From NCBI GenBank assembly GCA_018398765.1, contig JAHBMJ010000348.1, forward strand, positions 1-35,000: a DNA stretch of 35,000 nt. Reading direction: 5' to 3'. Within the stretch, counting starts at the first letter, position 1; every line of letters begins with the position of its first letter. This DNA comes from Chromera velia (taxonomy: Eukaryota > Sar > Chromeraceae). Under the pieces are notes generated by a model that was not told where the DNA came from, searched no databases, and saw only the letters and a program-made list of their open reading frames with translations. The position numbers were made by a program, and so were the translations under genes. This document shows, in pieces, positions 1-8,608 of the stretch.

Positions 1-780
1 AGTCATCGGCTGCACAGATGGGTTCTCAACACGCCCCCTTTCTCCCCCCTCTCCCCTCCCCCTTCCAGCCAGAGCACCAGTGAGTATGTTCCTCACTTCC
101 TTGACACCTACCTCCCACGCTAACTCCGTCAGGAGTACACACACCTCGGCTACACACGTGTGATCCCCCCCAGTAGCCACGAATGTCTGGTCCGTTGCTC
201 GGACACCGGTAACGTAGTTCTGTGCGATGTGCCTCACCTTTAGAGACACCTTCCTATTGTATTCTGGATACTTCAGTCCCCCCATCCCTGCCATCTGTGC
301 CTCCCTCGATAGGGAGCTGAAGACCCCTTCCATCGGGATGTCAACATACGGCAGCAGAAGGTCTTGGACAATCGCATCACACCCCTCTTTGAGCTCGATC
401 ATTCCTGGCCTCCCCATCTCGTTCATCCCCCCTTCCTTCCTTCTATCCGACGTCATGAACAGGCGGAGGTACTTGTTCCGTTCAATTGCATCGATGTACA
501 CCCCCTCCTTCTACGGGTCCTCCTTCAATCTCTTCAATATTGCTGCTGCCTTGGGCTTCACCTGCGTGAGTACCATCTTGTAGTAAGGCTCCACCCCCAG
601 TCCATTCTGCACCTCCATCTTCTGCTCATTCAGCCCCAGCCTTTCCCCCTCTATGTAGGGATACACCACATACTCGTTCTGCAGTGTCGGGCCTCCCCCG
701 TTCTGCGGCTCGCTCCCCCCAACCACAGAGAAGTCAAGATGCCTCGGCCTCCCGAGCCTGTCTGCCAATGTTCGACTCAT
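1..780 (-). pseudogene. Unrecognised protein, partial, one in-frame TAG
   Basis: A long minus-strand frame starts at the ATG at 778-780 (MSRTLADRLGR) and stays open to the window edge, about 260 codons, interrupted once by TAG at 511-513 (KEDP-stop-KEGVY). Both sides of the stop read as ordinary soluble protein rich in Glu, Lys, Met and Gly, in the same frame, with no indel. I do not recognise the family and see no zinc knuckle, signal peptide or membrane segment. It lies next to an LTR element and could be a gag or other element-borne gene, or a host gene with a nonsense mutation. The opposite-strand reading frames here are shadows. The reading frame is well supported; its nature is not. Confidence 0.5.
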
Positions 781-1536
781 CGCCTAAACCTACAAGTCAC
801 TCACAGTCAATGGAAAGACAGACACAGTAAATAAAGCTCCGAGGTTCCGGCAAACTTGCGCCCTAGAAGAAGAACAATAGGAATGTTTTAGTATGATTAG
901 TTCTCTTCCAACAGCCGAGATAGTCCTGCTATACATGTACTATTTGCTAAGGGACCGACGGTGGACTCTACCGAAATCACCATCTCTAAGATTGGTCAAT
1001 ATGACAGCATGCTCTCACTTCTGGGTAAGTCAAATAATCGAGCAAAAAGAATGCATGCAAAAAATTCCACTTTTGTGCGATCCGGATGGGGACGCCGAAA
1101 AAAGTGAATAATTAATGTATGCACCTGCTACGCGCGCATCATTCGCAAGAAGTCACGGGTCTGATTGCATATACAATGGTGCTGACACACCAGAGCCGTG
1201 CATGCAATATCAGATGGACTAACTCCAAGAATGCAACATCTGATCAATCAAGAAGCACAGAACAAGGCATGATATAGGTAAAGATGAGCCAATACAGCCC
1301 TAGTATCATACTAGCAACTACACTGGCTCTAAAACTTTTAAAGAAGGGAGCTTGATCCAATGTTGTCCCCAAAAATGAAATTTCGCCAAACTCAAAAATT
1401 TTATTCAATAATTTTGTCACCTAGGGTAGTAAGTATGCTGAGATGTTTATACATTTTATTAGTATTTTATAAAAAATATTCGATATGACTATAACTGTAA
1501 AACTGCCAGTGTTATGATCTTATTCACTGTTAGTTT
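781..1536. other. Spacer, no gene seen
   Basis: AT-rich sequence upstream of the partial minus-strand frame and left of the LTR. Only short chance reading frames are present. Several TGCATGC/GCATGCA words occur (around 1051 and 1201). No promoter element can be assigned with confidence. Confidence 0.5.
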
Positions 1537-1932
1537 TGTGAAACTGGAAATGCAGACAGTCGCTGAGTGTGTGTATGTAACGTATGCATGACTGCTGTGA
1601 AGTGAAATGAATTCAATCTTCCAGTCAGTGTGTGGTGGTACCAGCAGACTATATGATGTGTGGAGTGTTCGTCTGAAGGGCTTCCACCCAGAGCCACTGT
1701 ATACAGCTTCGTCACTGTAGCTCTGTACCATATGTGTTCCTCGATCACCAGTGCGTCCCCTGAAAGACCCACATCCCGATCTATACACCTGATGGAGTGG
1801 CCCAGTCCGGCACCGCGGCTGGCCTACATGCATACATGTACATTGATGCGTCATGCGTGATCATACATGCATGCAATTTAAACAATAGATTCAGAGTCAC
1901 AGAATTCGGTTGATTCACAATGAACAATCAGC
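1537..1932 (+). repeat. 5' LTR, left piece
   Basis: It matches 7016 to about 7430 in the same orientation, starting with the shared TGTGAAACTGG. One difference is a short indel in the stretch after the common ACCAGCAGA. The right copy also has a small duplication (GAATTC-containing) near its end. Homology stops at AACAATCAG, where the minus-strand pol insert begins. Confidence 0.8.
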
Positions 1933-2248
1933 AGAAAGAGCTAGCGCTCTAGACATGATTGACATGAAGATCTACTTCTTACGCAAAACCTCTGGCAGTT
2001 GCCCAGAGTAGTCTTTGTCTGCTTTTGTGTCTTGCATTGACCACGAATGCATGGACGTCAATTTGACTTGTCTCAAACATGCTTTTGCATACATACATTT
2101 TATTTCATTTTATTTCTACACGTTTGCAAATATTCGCGCATGCATTGCGCCGTTCTGATTCATCCCCCGAGCACGTGAGCAAGTGAATCTTTTGATAGAT
2201 CACAGGCTTGATCGATACTGTATGAATCGAGCGAAACTGCGAGTTGTT
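1933..2248 (-). other. Non-coding tail of the Copia fragment
   Basis: Sequence between the RNase H stop and the LTR junction. It contains AT-rich words and an inverted GCGCATGC / GCATTGCGC near 2136-2150. There is no poly-A tract at the junction, and no LTR or polypurine tract is recognised. Confidence 0.4.
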
Positions 2249-3280
2249 TCATTTGTAGATTGATTTCGTGAACCAGATGGGTTTGCACAGACAATTTGCC
2301 GGCTGTGCACGTCTGGTGATCCACTGCATACGCACCCCCCACTTCTGGATCTGCTGAAGGACGTAATCGAGCATCCCTTGATACTCGGTGTCTGTGTTTA
2401 AAATCCCTGATCTGACCCAATCATGTAGTGCCCCATTGTTGACAAAGATCGAAATAATTGGATCTCTCCCCCACAACTTTTGAATGAATCGTGCACACCT
2501 TGGAATGCGTTTGATCAGACAACAGACGGCAATCAACTCACTAATTGATGATGAGCTATGCTTGCTTTTGTCCTTGGAGAGGTCCCACGAGATGACATTC
2601 TTGGGCCCATCTCGTTCTAGATCCCACGACTCATCATTGAGCATCATCATGTCTCCCTGCCTGCCTTCGTACTTCGGGCGGTTCCACATGGCATTGGAAT
2701 AGCCGGCGAAATGGAGTTCTCTTCCCTTCAAGCCATGAAGGACAAGGGGCTCTCTGTGGGTTTTCAACCCGTGTATGGCTGTCTTGACTGCTGAGAGATG
2801 GCGGGTGGTAGGTTTGGTGGTTGCTTTGCTGAGGAGGGAAAACCAGAGTGCTCTCCTCCAGTTGAGATGAACAGCCCACCCCAACACACCATTTGCCTCC
2901 TGATAGACCCCCTGTAGGGATATGTCCACATCTTGCTCCTCGGCTGGAGCGACGTCTTTTTCGGACAGGGATTTCTTCAGTTTCCCCGGGATTGTATCGA
3001 CGTCAATGCCTTCGAGGTAACTCTCGGACATGAGTTCGAAGGTGTGTGCATCGGGACGGTACATGTCTATCCCAATGTACTTTGCCTTGGACCCCACATT
3101 CACTTTTGTTCGGGAACCGATCTTGAATCTCTCCTCCAACATATCGAACGCCTCCTCCGTTCTCTCCCCTGCCCCGAAAATGTTGTCCATATGTGTGGCT
3201 TGTACGTCCTGTGCGGGTTTGTCTTCCACCTCCCTTCTGACTGTGATTAACTGCTCAACAGGAACAAACTCCAGCTCCTC
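2249..3280 (-). pseudogene. Copia RT palm end plus RNase H
   Basis: The frame is continuous with the upstream RT block across the TAG at 3281-3283. It begins EELEFVPVEQL and soon reaches HMDNIFGAGE, the counterpart of the RT catalytic YVDD box, here with the second Asp changed to Asn (codon 3182-3184). The Copia RNase H follows: GYSNAMW (family: YSDADW), a serine run with SELIA (family: SSTEAE), FVNNGAL (family: VDN) and PANCLCKP (family: ADxLTK). Three of these also have Asn where the family has Asp. The frame ends with TGA at 2249-2251. The fold is recognisable but the enzyme must be inactive. Confidence 0.75.
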
Positions 3281-4129
3281 CTACCCTCTCCTCAATTCCT
3301 TCTCCCACAGTGCAGGTGCTGCAGGGGTGCCGTAGAGGGCATTGCTGAGTTTGTAGATCTGACCTGGGACCACTCTCTCTGCCTCTTTCCTTATCTCTCC
3401 CCACTCGGCATCGCTGTACTCAGTGAGAAAAGAAGGCTTCTGTGCAGGCATGGTAGGAATGCTCTTCGGGATGCGCACCCCCACGTGCTCTACGTGGTCG
3501 TCGGGGGACTGGAGGAATACATTTTTGATATCCACCAACTCCACCTCAAACCCCCGAGTGGCAACATACAAGAGGGTGAGAAGAAAGCAGTCACGGTTGG
3601 GAGTGCTACTGAATGTGTCCACCTTCCTCAGGTCATCGTACCCTGCGACATAAATGCGCGTCTTTTTCTTTTTACTCCCGGGTCCCTTGCTCAAATCTTC
3701 TTTGTGGTTTCTGGTAAAACCCATGTTAAGCACGGCAGCGAGCTCAAGGTGTGAGCGGCGCTTTCCGATCATCTTCGTGTGAAGGATAGCTACCCACTCT
3801 TTGACGTCAGCCTCCCAAAATTCTTCTCTCGCGATCTCTTCTCTGCTGGCAGGAAGCATTGTTGCTCCCTTTCGGAAGCTAGCCAGAGCGAGAAACGAAG
3901 CGTCTCCCCCAAATTCCTTTGAGTATCTATGGACGTCAGAGTCCCACTGCGGCATGCGGCGGCTGTATGGGATCTTTGTGGGAGGAGCCGGACGATTGAA
4001 TTGCGTTTGAGGCAAGGTAGGCTGCCCCTGCTTTACGATCAGTATGGCACCACCTTCCTCTTGAACCTGCCCTTCCTCTGCTTTTATCTCCAAAGCTCTG
4101 TCTCCGAACAGTTCCTCTTTCACTCTCCT
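3281..4129 (-). pseudogene. Copia reverse transcriptase, N-terminal half
   Basis: An open frame of about 280 codons ends at TAG 3281-3283. Near its middle it has the RT start region and then FEVELVDIKNVFLQ, matching the Copia box that holds the first catalytic Asp (family form: LDVKTAFLNG). It continues to GQIYKLSNALYGTPAAPALW, the Copia YGLKQAPRAW region. The first catalytic Asp is kept. It joins in frame to the linker block upstream through TAG 4130-4132 and to the RT palm end downstream. The call rests on motif order and spacing. Confidence 0.75.
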
Positions 4130-4734
4130 CTACTCCTCTTCTTCTTGATTCACCCCCGACAGCTGAGCAGCCACGTCTGCAGAGGTAGATGGAGGGACGA
4201 CCGCAGGCACGGCCTCGGGAGAGACAACGGGAGACACGGCTGCATTGGCCGTCTCCGGAGCAGACGGAAAGGGCTGTCTCTCAGACCACTGAAAGTGGGA
4301 GACAACGAGTCGGTGGTTGATGTTGTTGTGACGCATACCCCCGACTCTAGCTTCTCCAGCTGGCGTCTGGTCGAATTCATTGACCTGCACACTTCTGCTG
4401 TTTTTTTATTGGACAATGAAAGGCTGCAATGCCCCCTCTCTGCCTGTTTGAGCCCAGATACCGCTGTACTTTTGGCGTCTTTCGCGCCTCCACCCCTTCT
4501 CCATTGCTGTCTCCCTCAACCCTTCCTCGGACTTCCAACCCCGCAACACCCGGGCCATACGCGGCGGCACCCCCAACCTCTTGCGGTCTGGACTGAGAAG
4601 GAATCAGAAACATGAACACAAGGAACAGGGACGGACCGTGGAGCATAGGTGGTGCCTGCTGCTGCTTCTGTGCTTAGATGTCCGACCAGTGACGAGCCTC
4701 TAGAACCTCTCATTTTTGGCGGCACCCCAGCCAT
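4130..4734 (-). pseudogene. Copia linker between integrase and RT
   Basis: Proline-, serine- and glutamate-rich sequence typical of the variable stretch between integrase and RT in Ty1/Copia polyproteins. The block 4130-4390 reads to QEEEE before TAG 4130-4132, in frame with the RT. Upstream, 4377-4646 is open in a different frame, the same frame as the integrase tail. The switch falls at the A7 run at 4401-4407: one A fewer would restore the frame. A homopolymer assembly error or a natural indel are both possible. Stops TGA at 4710-4712 and TAG at 4767-4769 lie between the two parts. Confidence 0.5.
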
Positions 4735-4766
4735 GACTTGTTCAGGCCTCGCCTAACCGGCTTCAG

Positions 4767-5362
4767 CTATGCTAGGTGGACTTCGAGCACAGTGTGGGTC
4801 TCTGTGCCCTTACCCAAGATGGGTGCTCTGCGGAGAACAGTGGCAAGATGAGAATTTTCTTTGTGGAGATACATGACCTCCACCCCTGCCAGCTCCAGGC
4901 TCTTCTCATTCATTTTCACCACAACCTGATCTCCAAACATGAACGTCCGCACGGGTGGGAAACCCAAATGTTTCTCTGCAGGAGTCATGCCAATCTGTTT
5001 GTTGTAGGTCTTGTTCCAGGTCTCACAAATGCCGTCGAACACGTGCTTGTACAAGACCTTCGGCAGGTTCAGCTCTTCCAGTACAGTCTGCACTAGAACT
5101 CGAGCTATGCGGGTGGCGGTGTCAATCGTCCCATGTGGACCATAACAGTACGGTGGCGCTGGCACCATAGCGATGTGCCATTTCCTCCCCGCTGCCCACA
5201 GCTCCTGCACCTTGTCTGCCTCAATGGACTCGAGAAAGCTGCCATAGCGTGCTTTCCATGTGAGTAAGTATGCGCCCAAGTCGCCTTCCACCTTGCGGTT
5301 GGCGCCTGCCATCATGTCCCATTTGCCGGTGTAGTAGTTAAGCATGAAAGAGACTGCGTACT
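4767..5362 (-). pseudogene. Copia integrase, C-terminal part, truncated
   Basis: The frame reads EYAVSFMLNYYTGKWDMMA at the junction and then about 190 codons to TAG at 4767-4769. KTYNKQIGMTPAEKHLGFPP followed by RTFMFGDQVVVK corresponds to the MTPYELWTGKKP...LRVFGC region after the Copia integrase core. The zinc-binding HHCC and the first catalytic Asp regions are missing because the fragment starts inside the domain at the LTR junction. The ATG at 5343-5345 is an internal Met, not a real start. Confidence 0.6.
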
Positions 5363-5452
5363 CAAAGACACACAGACTTACAGTCTTGTTAAGACAGGAC
5401 CCGGCTTCATGTAACTGAGCTAGCAGAGCCCAAAGGTAGCCTATCTAATTCA
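5363..5452 (+). repeat. 5' LTR, right piece
   Basis: It matches 7437-7526 in the same orientation, from CAAAGACACACAGACTTA to CTAATTCA, with only a few transitions. It directly follows the Copia fragment and completes the interrupted 5' LTR. Its end at 5452 fixes the start of the internal region. Confidence 0.8.
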
Positions 5453-5569
5453 TATAGGTGCAATCCCAGGCAGGGCAGACGGTCCCGCAGAATTGGGGTT
5501 CTGCTTGAACAGAAACATTGAAATCAATATCCCTCACTACATAGCTCTCTACTGTTGCTTGATTTCGAT
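5453..5569 (+). other. Leader of the gag element
   Basis: Between the 5' LTR end and the gag ATG. A primer-binding site would lie at its start (TATAGGTGCAATCCC...), but I cannot match it to a tRNA 3' end by eye. Confidence 0.4.
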
Positions 5570-6784
5570 ATGGCCGATGAGAACCGAACTTCTGTTTTTA
5601 GTCAGAAGCAGCAGTCAAGCTCCCACAGGCAGAGACCTACACTGGCGGACCTACTTGGAGAGGGGAGTCAGAAGCAGAAGAGCGGAGTCCAAGAAAAAGA
5701 GCCCCGTCCTCTTCGCTACACAGAGACTGGTGGTTTTACCAGATTCAAAGCTCGCTTCAAAAACCACAAGGAGGCGAAGCAGAGATGGGTGGTGCGGTAC
5801 CTTGGCATCAATTTAGACACAGCAGAAGCCGACGCAGCTGCTGAGGTGCTGGATGAGCTGGATACCCGTCTATGTCACGACTTGGTTGAGTGTACTGAAG
5901 AAAACGACTCGTTCTTTGACGTTGTGCAGAGAGCAAGGGAGTCGGGCGGCCCAAGAAATGTTGTCCCCTTCGAAAAACAGTGGGAATTCATCCTCAGGCA
6001 CTACGAGACCTCTCAGATGTCCCAAAAGCTAAAGGCATTCCTCTTTTTCTTTGCTTTTCTCTTTGTTAAGGTTCCGGAGGGACCAAAGAAAAGGATTCAG
6101 CTGTTTCGAGATTTGCTTGCAGGTTGCAGAAAATTCGGGTATGAGCCCGATGCCTTTTCAAAGTTCGTGGTGCTTATGTGGGGACTGAGAAAAGAAGAGC
6201 AACAGTCTATCTACAAGGACTTAAGGGATGAAATAGACTTTGACAAGGTGATTGCCTCGGTCGAAGCATTGGCGAAGGCACAAGCAACCTGCTTTGGCAA
6301 AAGGAAAGATGAAGACGATAGAGGAGTGATAGAGACGGGACCGCTGAAAGCAATCCTAAAAAAGGTAGTAAAGGGAGGCAAAAAAACTGAGGAAGGAGAA
6401 GAGAGGGCAGCGAAAAGAAGATCCGCTGGGTCGGGGAGGAAGAGCGACGACTTGGATGACAATACAGAATCGGGTGTGAAACCGATTTTCAAGTCTATCC
6501 CCGGTCGTTTCACAAAGAGATGTATGAGATGTGCGGAGGAGGGACATCATCAAGCGTCCTGTTCCTATTCCGATGATACGATCGCAAGGTGGATGGTGAA
6601 CGCAGCAGAGTTCAGAGAAAAGAAACGGACAGAGAGGGAGAACGGAAAGGCTAGACAGAAAGGAGAAGAAAGAGAGCAACAAAGTAAAGGAGAAAGAAAA
6701 GGAAAAGGAGAAGGAAGGAGGAAAGGAGAAGGGGGGAAAAGCAAAACTCTCTATCAAGAGATCAACTTCCATCTCCTCGATTGA
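5570..6784 (+). CDS. Gag protein with CCHC zinc knuckle
   Basis: 404 residues from the ATG at 5570 (MADENRTS) to TGA at 6782-6784, with no internal stop. Retroelement Gag forms the particle that packages element RNA in the cytoplasm. The first 60 or so residues are Gln/Ser/Arg-rich. An alpha-helical capsid-like middle follows, with an odd Phe-rich hydrophobic stretch (LKAFLFFFAFLFVKV, about residue 155). A single zinc knuckle CMRCAEEGHHQASC (CX2CX4HX4C) lies at about residues 320-335, and the tail is Lys/Glu/Arg-rich. The five codons before the ATG are also open (TTG at 5555), but ATG is the natural start. The tail may continue by a frame change (6740-6863). It is far better preserved than the pol fragment to its left. 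Confidence 0.8.
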   Translation: MADENRTSVFSQKQQSSSHRQRPTLADLLGEGSQKQKSGVQEKEPRPLRYTETGGFTRFKARFKNHKEAKQRWVVRYLGINLDTAEADAAAEVLDELDTRLCHDLVECTEENDSFFDVVQRARESGGPRNVVPFEKQWEFILRHYETSQMSQKLKAFLFFFAFLFVKVPEGPKKRIQLFRDLLAGCRKFGYEPDAFSKFVVLMWGLRKEEQQSIYKDLRDEIDFDKVIASVEALAKAQATCFGKRKDEDDRGVIETGPLKAILKKVVKGGKKTEEGEERAAKRRSAGSGRKSDDLDDNTESGVKPIFKSIPGRFTKRCMRCAEEGHHQASCSYSDDTIARWMVNAAEFREKKRTERENGKARQKGEEREQQSKGERKGKGEGRRKGEGGKSKTLYQEINFHLLD

Positions 6785-6863
6785 CTCCTATGAGAGGCAT
6801 GACGAAATGTGGGAATCTGACTGTGAGTCTCTCATTGACTCAGACAAGAGCGCAGATGAATGA
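6740..6863 (+). pseudogene. Acidic tail in the +1 frame of gag
   Basis: In the frame one base ahead of gag, after the G6/A4 run near 6731-6740, the sequence reads KRSTSISSIDSYERHDEMW and continues acidic (ESLIDSDKSADE) to TGA at 6861-6863. This looks more like coding sequence than the last residues of the gag frame itself. It could be the true gag C-terminus displaced by a one-base indel, or be reached by ribosomal frameshifting. The -1 frame is also open here, which weakens the case. Confidence 0.35.
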
Positions 6864-7005
6864 AAAGCACTCAAGCAACTTGTCAAGAAGAGATGATGAA
6901 AAGGTTAACAGCAAGGATGGGGGGTGAATTGACCTTTTGTCTTTTATTGGAATTTGCTCACCCAGTTTCAGTGCACAAGCTTGTTTTCGAAAGGCCACTG
7001 CGCTT

Positions 7006-7015
7006 GGGAGGTGAA
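7006..7015 (+). other. Possible polypurine tract
   Basis: GGGAGGTGAA, nine purines of ten, sits directly against the 3' LTR start at 7016, where the plus-strand primer of an LTR element belongs. It is short, and the T makes it imperfect. Confidence 0.3.
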
Positions 7016-7526
7016 TGTGAAACTGGAAATGCAAACAGTCACTGAGTGTGTGCATGTAACGTATGCATAACTGCTATGAAGTGAAATGAATTCAATCTTC
7101 CAGTCAGTGTGTGGTGGTACCAGCAGATTGTATCAGTCTGTATGGTATGTGGAGTGTTCGTCTGAAGGGCTTCCGCCCAGAGCCACTGTATACAGCTTCC
7201 TCACTGTAGCCCTGTAACGTATGTGTTCCTCGATCACCAGTGCGCCCCCTAAAAGACTCACATCCCGATCCATGCACCTGATGGAGCGGCCCAGTCTGGC
7301 ACCGCGGCTGGCCCACATACATACATGTACATCGATGCGTCATGCGTGATCATATATGTATGCAATTTAGACAATAGATTCAGAGTCACAGAATTCACAA
7401 GAATTCGCTTAATTCACAACAAACAATTAGATGTTGCAAAGACACACAGACTTATAGTCTTGTTAAAACAGGACCCGGCTTCATGTAACTGAGCTAGCGG
7501 AGCCCAAAGATAGCCTATCTAATTCA
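7016..7526 (+). repeat. 3' LTR, complete
   Basis: 511 bases starting TG and ending CA, matching 1537-1932 and 5363-5452 in order. It shows that the two left pieces are one interrupted LTR. I cannot call a TATA box or polyadenylation signal with confidence. Confidence 0.8.
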
Positions 7527-7782
7527 CAATTTTACTTCTTATTTTGTTTAAGATTTAGGTTCAAGATATAATACATTTCAAAATATAAAATTAAATTCTA
7601 AGAAAAATTTAGTAGAAAAAACGTATTGTATTGAACACTAAACACTTGTTTGAACTAGTTTAAGCAAAAGATTTATAAATAAAAAACATGGTTATTTTTT
7701 ATATATGCATTTTAGTCTACACTCTAAATACTATATTAAGTTGGTTCTTAACATATATTTAAAAAATAACAGCCTACACCCA
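7527..7782. other. AT-rich spacer
   Basis: Very AT-rich sequence with no open frames and no recognised repeat, between the 3' LTR and the next repeat. Confidence 0.5.
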
Positions 7783-8250
7783 ACCACTTAGGTGAGTGCC
7801 TCAGAGGGCATTGGTAAATAGTTTGACTTCATGCGTACAGTTCTGAGGTTTAATTCGTAGCTGTGAGCGTTTATGTAAGCTAGTGTGATGAAGTGTACAA
7901 TCCCAGGGCCGCTGTGGACTGACATTAACCAACATTAGTTGCCCTTTGACGTACTTTTAGGCGAGATACACATGCTGATCGAGGGTTTTGTTATGCATGC
8001 CGTATCCCAACATATGAGGGGCAGATCTAGCGTAGTTTGCCCGAAGGTACACATACACGGTACTACGCGGTTTGTGGTGCTTTATATATGGGAATTAGGG
8101 TGTATGACACTGTGACATTGTTAAACAAACAAACGTATACCAAACCTCCCACCCAAAAATGAAAAAATGCTTTATACGAGTCACGCAGCGAGTACGTGCG
8201 TCACACTGTGTGTGCGATCTCATGGCTTCTCAGCTGATCGAAGCTGTCGG
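7783..8250 (+). repeat. Dispersed repeat, left copy, tRNA-like head
   Basis: It shares its start (GGTGAGTGCCTC...GGGCAT) and its end (AAAAATGAAAAAAT...TTATAC.AG, then ATCTCA..GCTTCTCAGCTGATC) with 11711-12445 in the same orientation. The head has a possible tRNA-type B box, GAGGTTTAATTCG (consensus GWTCRANNC, one mismatch), about 50 bases after an A-box-like start, so a tRNA-derived SINE is possible. AAACAAACAAACG near 8124 resembles a retroposon tail but is internal. Confidence 0.5.
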
Positions 8251-8608
8251 GTGATTTCAAGGCACTCATGCATCCAACGCAAACAAACAGCTAGAAACAA
8301 ACAAAACATTCGCTTTCCGGGCCATTCGCACGGAGTGCATGCGTCTAATTGAGATCTTTCCGGGGCCGCTGCAATTAATCGACTAGCTTCCGATTAACAT
8401 GCGAAAAAAATATGAATACGGTACCGATCGATCGAAGATCGACTTATAATTACCTTTTTACAAGATCGATTACAGCACCAACACGCACCTCACTCATTTC
8501 ACAGCGTCCCTCTCTACCCCTGTGTGAGCGACTTCTCTTCTCTTTTTCATTAGCGGCTGAAGCGGAACGTCTCCACTGTTTCGACTCGATCAGCGTCCAG
8601 CTCACATC
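8251..8608 (+). other. Upstream region of the secreted-protein gene
   Basis: Likely promoter and 5' UTR of the gene starting at 8609. It contains a pyrimidine-rich stretch at 8508-8550 and the palindromic GATCGATCGAAGATCGA near 8425. No canonical TATA box can be fixed. No other gene seen. Confidence 0.4.
8336..8342. promoter_or_regulatory. TGCATGC word upstream of 8609 gene
   Basis: GCATGC is a known binding core of ApiAP2 factors in apicomplexans. Here it lies 267 bases upstream of the ATG. The same word is common elsewhere in the window, so this is only a candidate site. Confidence 0.2.

Larger units (their letters stand above)
1933..5362 (-). mobile_element. Ty1/Copia-type pol fragment inserted in the LTR
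   Basis: On the minus strand the order is integrase tail, linker, reverse transcriptase, RNase H, the Ty1/Copia (Pseudoviridae) order. The fragment starts abruptly in the middle of integrase at about 5362, against LTR sequence, and ends at about 1933 with some 315 bases of non-coding sequence past RNase H. No LTRs of its own are seen at either edge, so it is not a simple Copia insertion. It may have entered as a truncated copy, by recombination or by repair. It contains in-frame TAG at 4767, 4130 and 3281 and a one-base frameshift near an A7 run at 4401-4407, so it is dead. Confidence 0.75.
1537..7526 (+). mobile_element. Gag-only LTR retrotransposon with a foreign insert in its 5' LTR
   Basis: Two direct LTR copies bound a plus-strand gag gene. 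The 3' LTR (7016-7526) is complete, begins TGTGA and ends ATTCA. The 5' LTR is present in two pieces, 1537-1932 and 5363-5452, which together match the 3' LTR end to end apart from about 6 bases at the join. Between them lie 3.43 kb of unrelated minus-strand Copia-type pol. Without this insert the element would be about 2.6 kb: LTR, leader, gag, short 3' region, LTR. It carries no pol of its own in the correct orientation, so it is best read as non-autonomous. The two LTRs look roughly 90% identical by eye, mostly transitions. Confidence 0.75.

Noticed and set aside
227-834. Plus-strand frames over the first 800 bases
   Set aside because: Shadows of the minus-strand frame 1-780, which is longer and has more protein-like composition.
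2160-2420. Alternative frame over the end of Copia RNase H
   Set aside because: The frame ending at 2249 carries the RNase H motifs. The other frame is an overlapping shadow.
4401-4407. A7 run as a programmed -1 frameshift site
   Set aside because: A -1 slip leads into a frame without linker/RT sequence. The needed change is the equivalent of losing one base, so an indel or miscall fits better.
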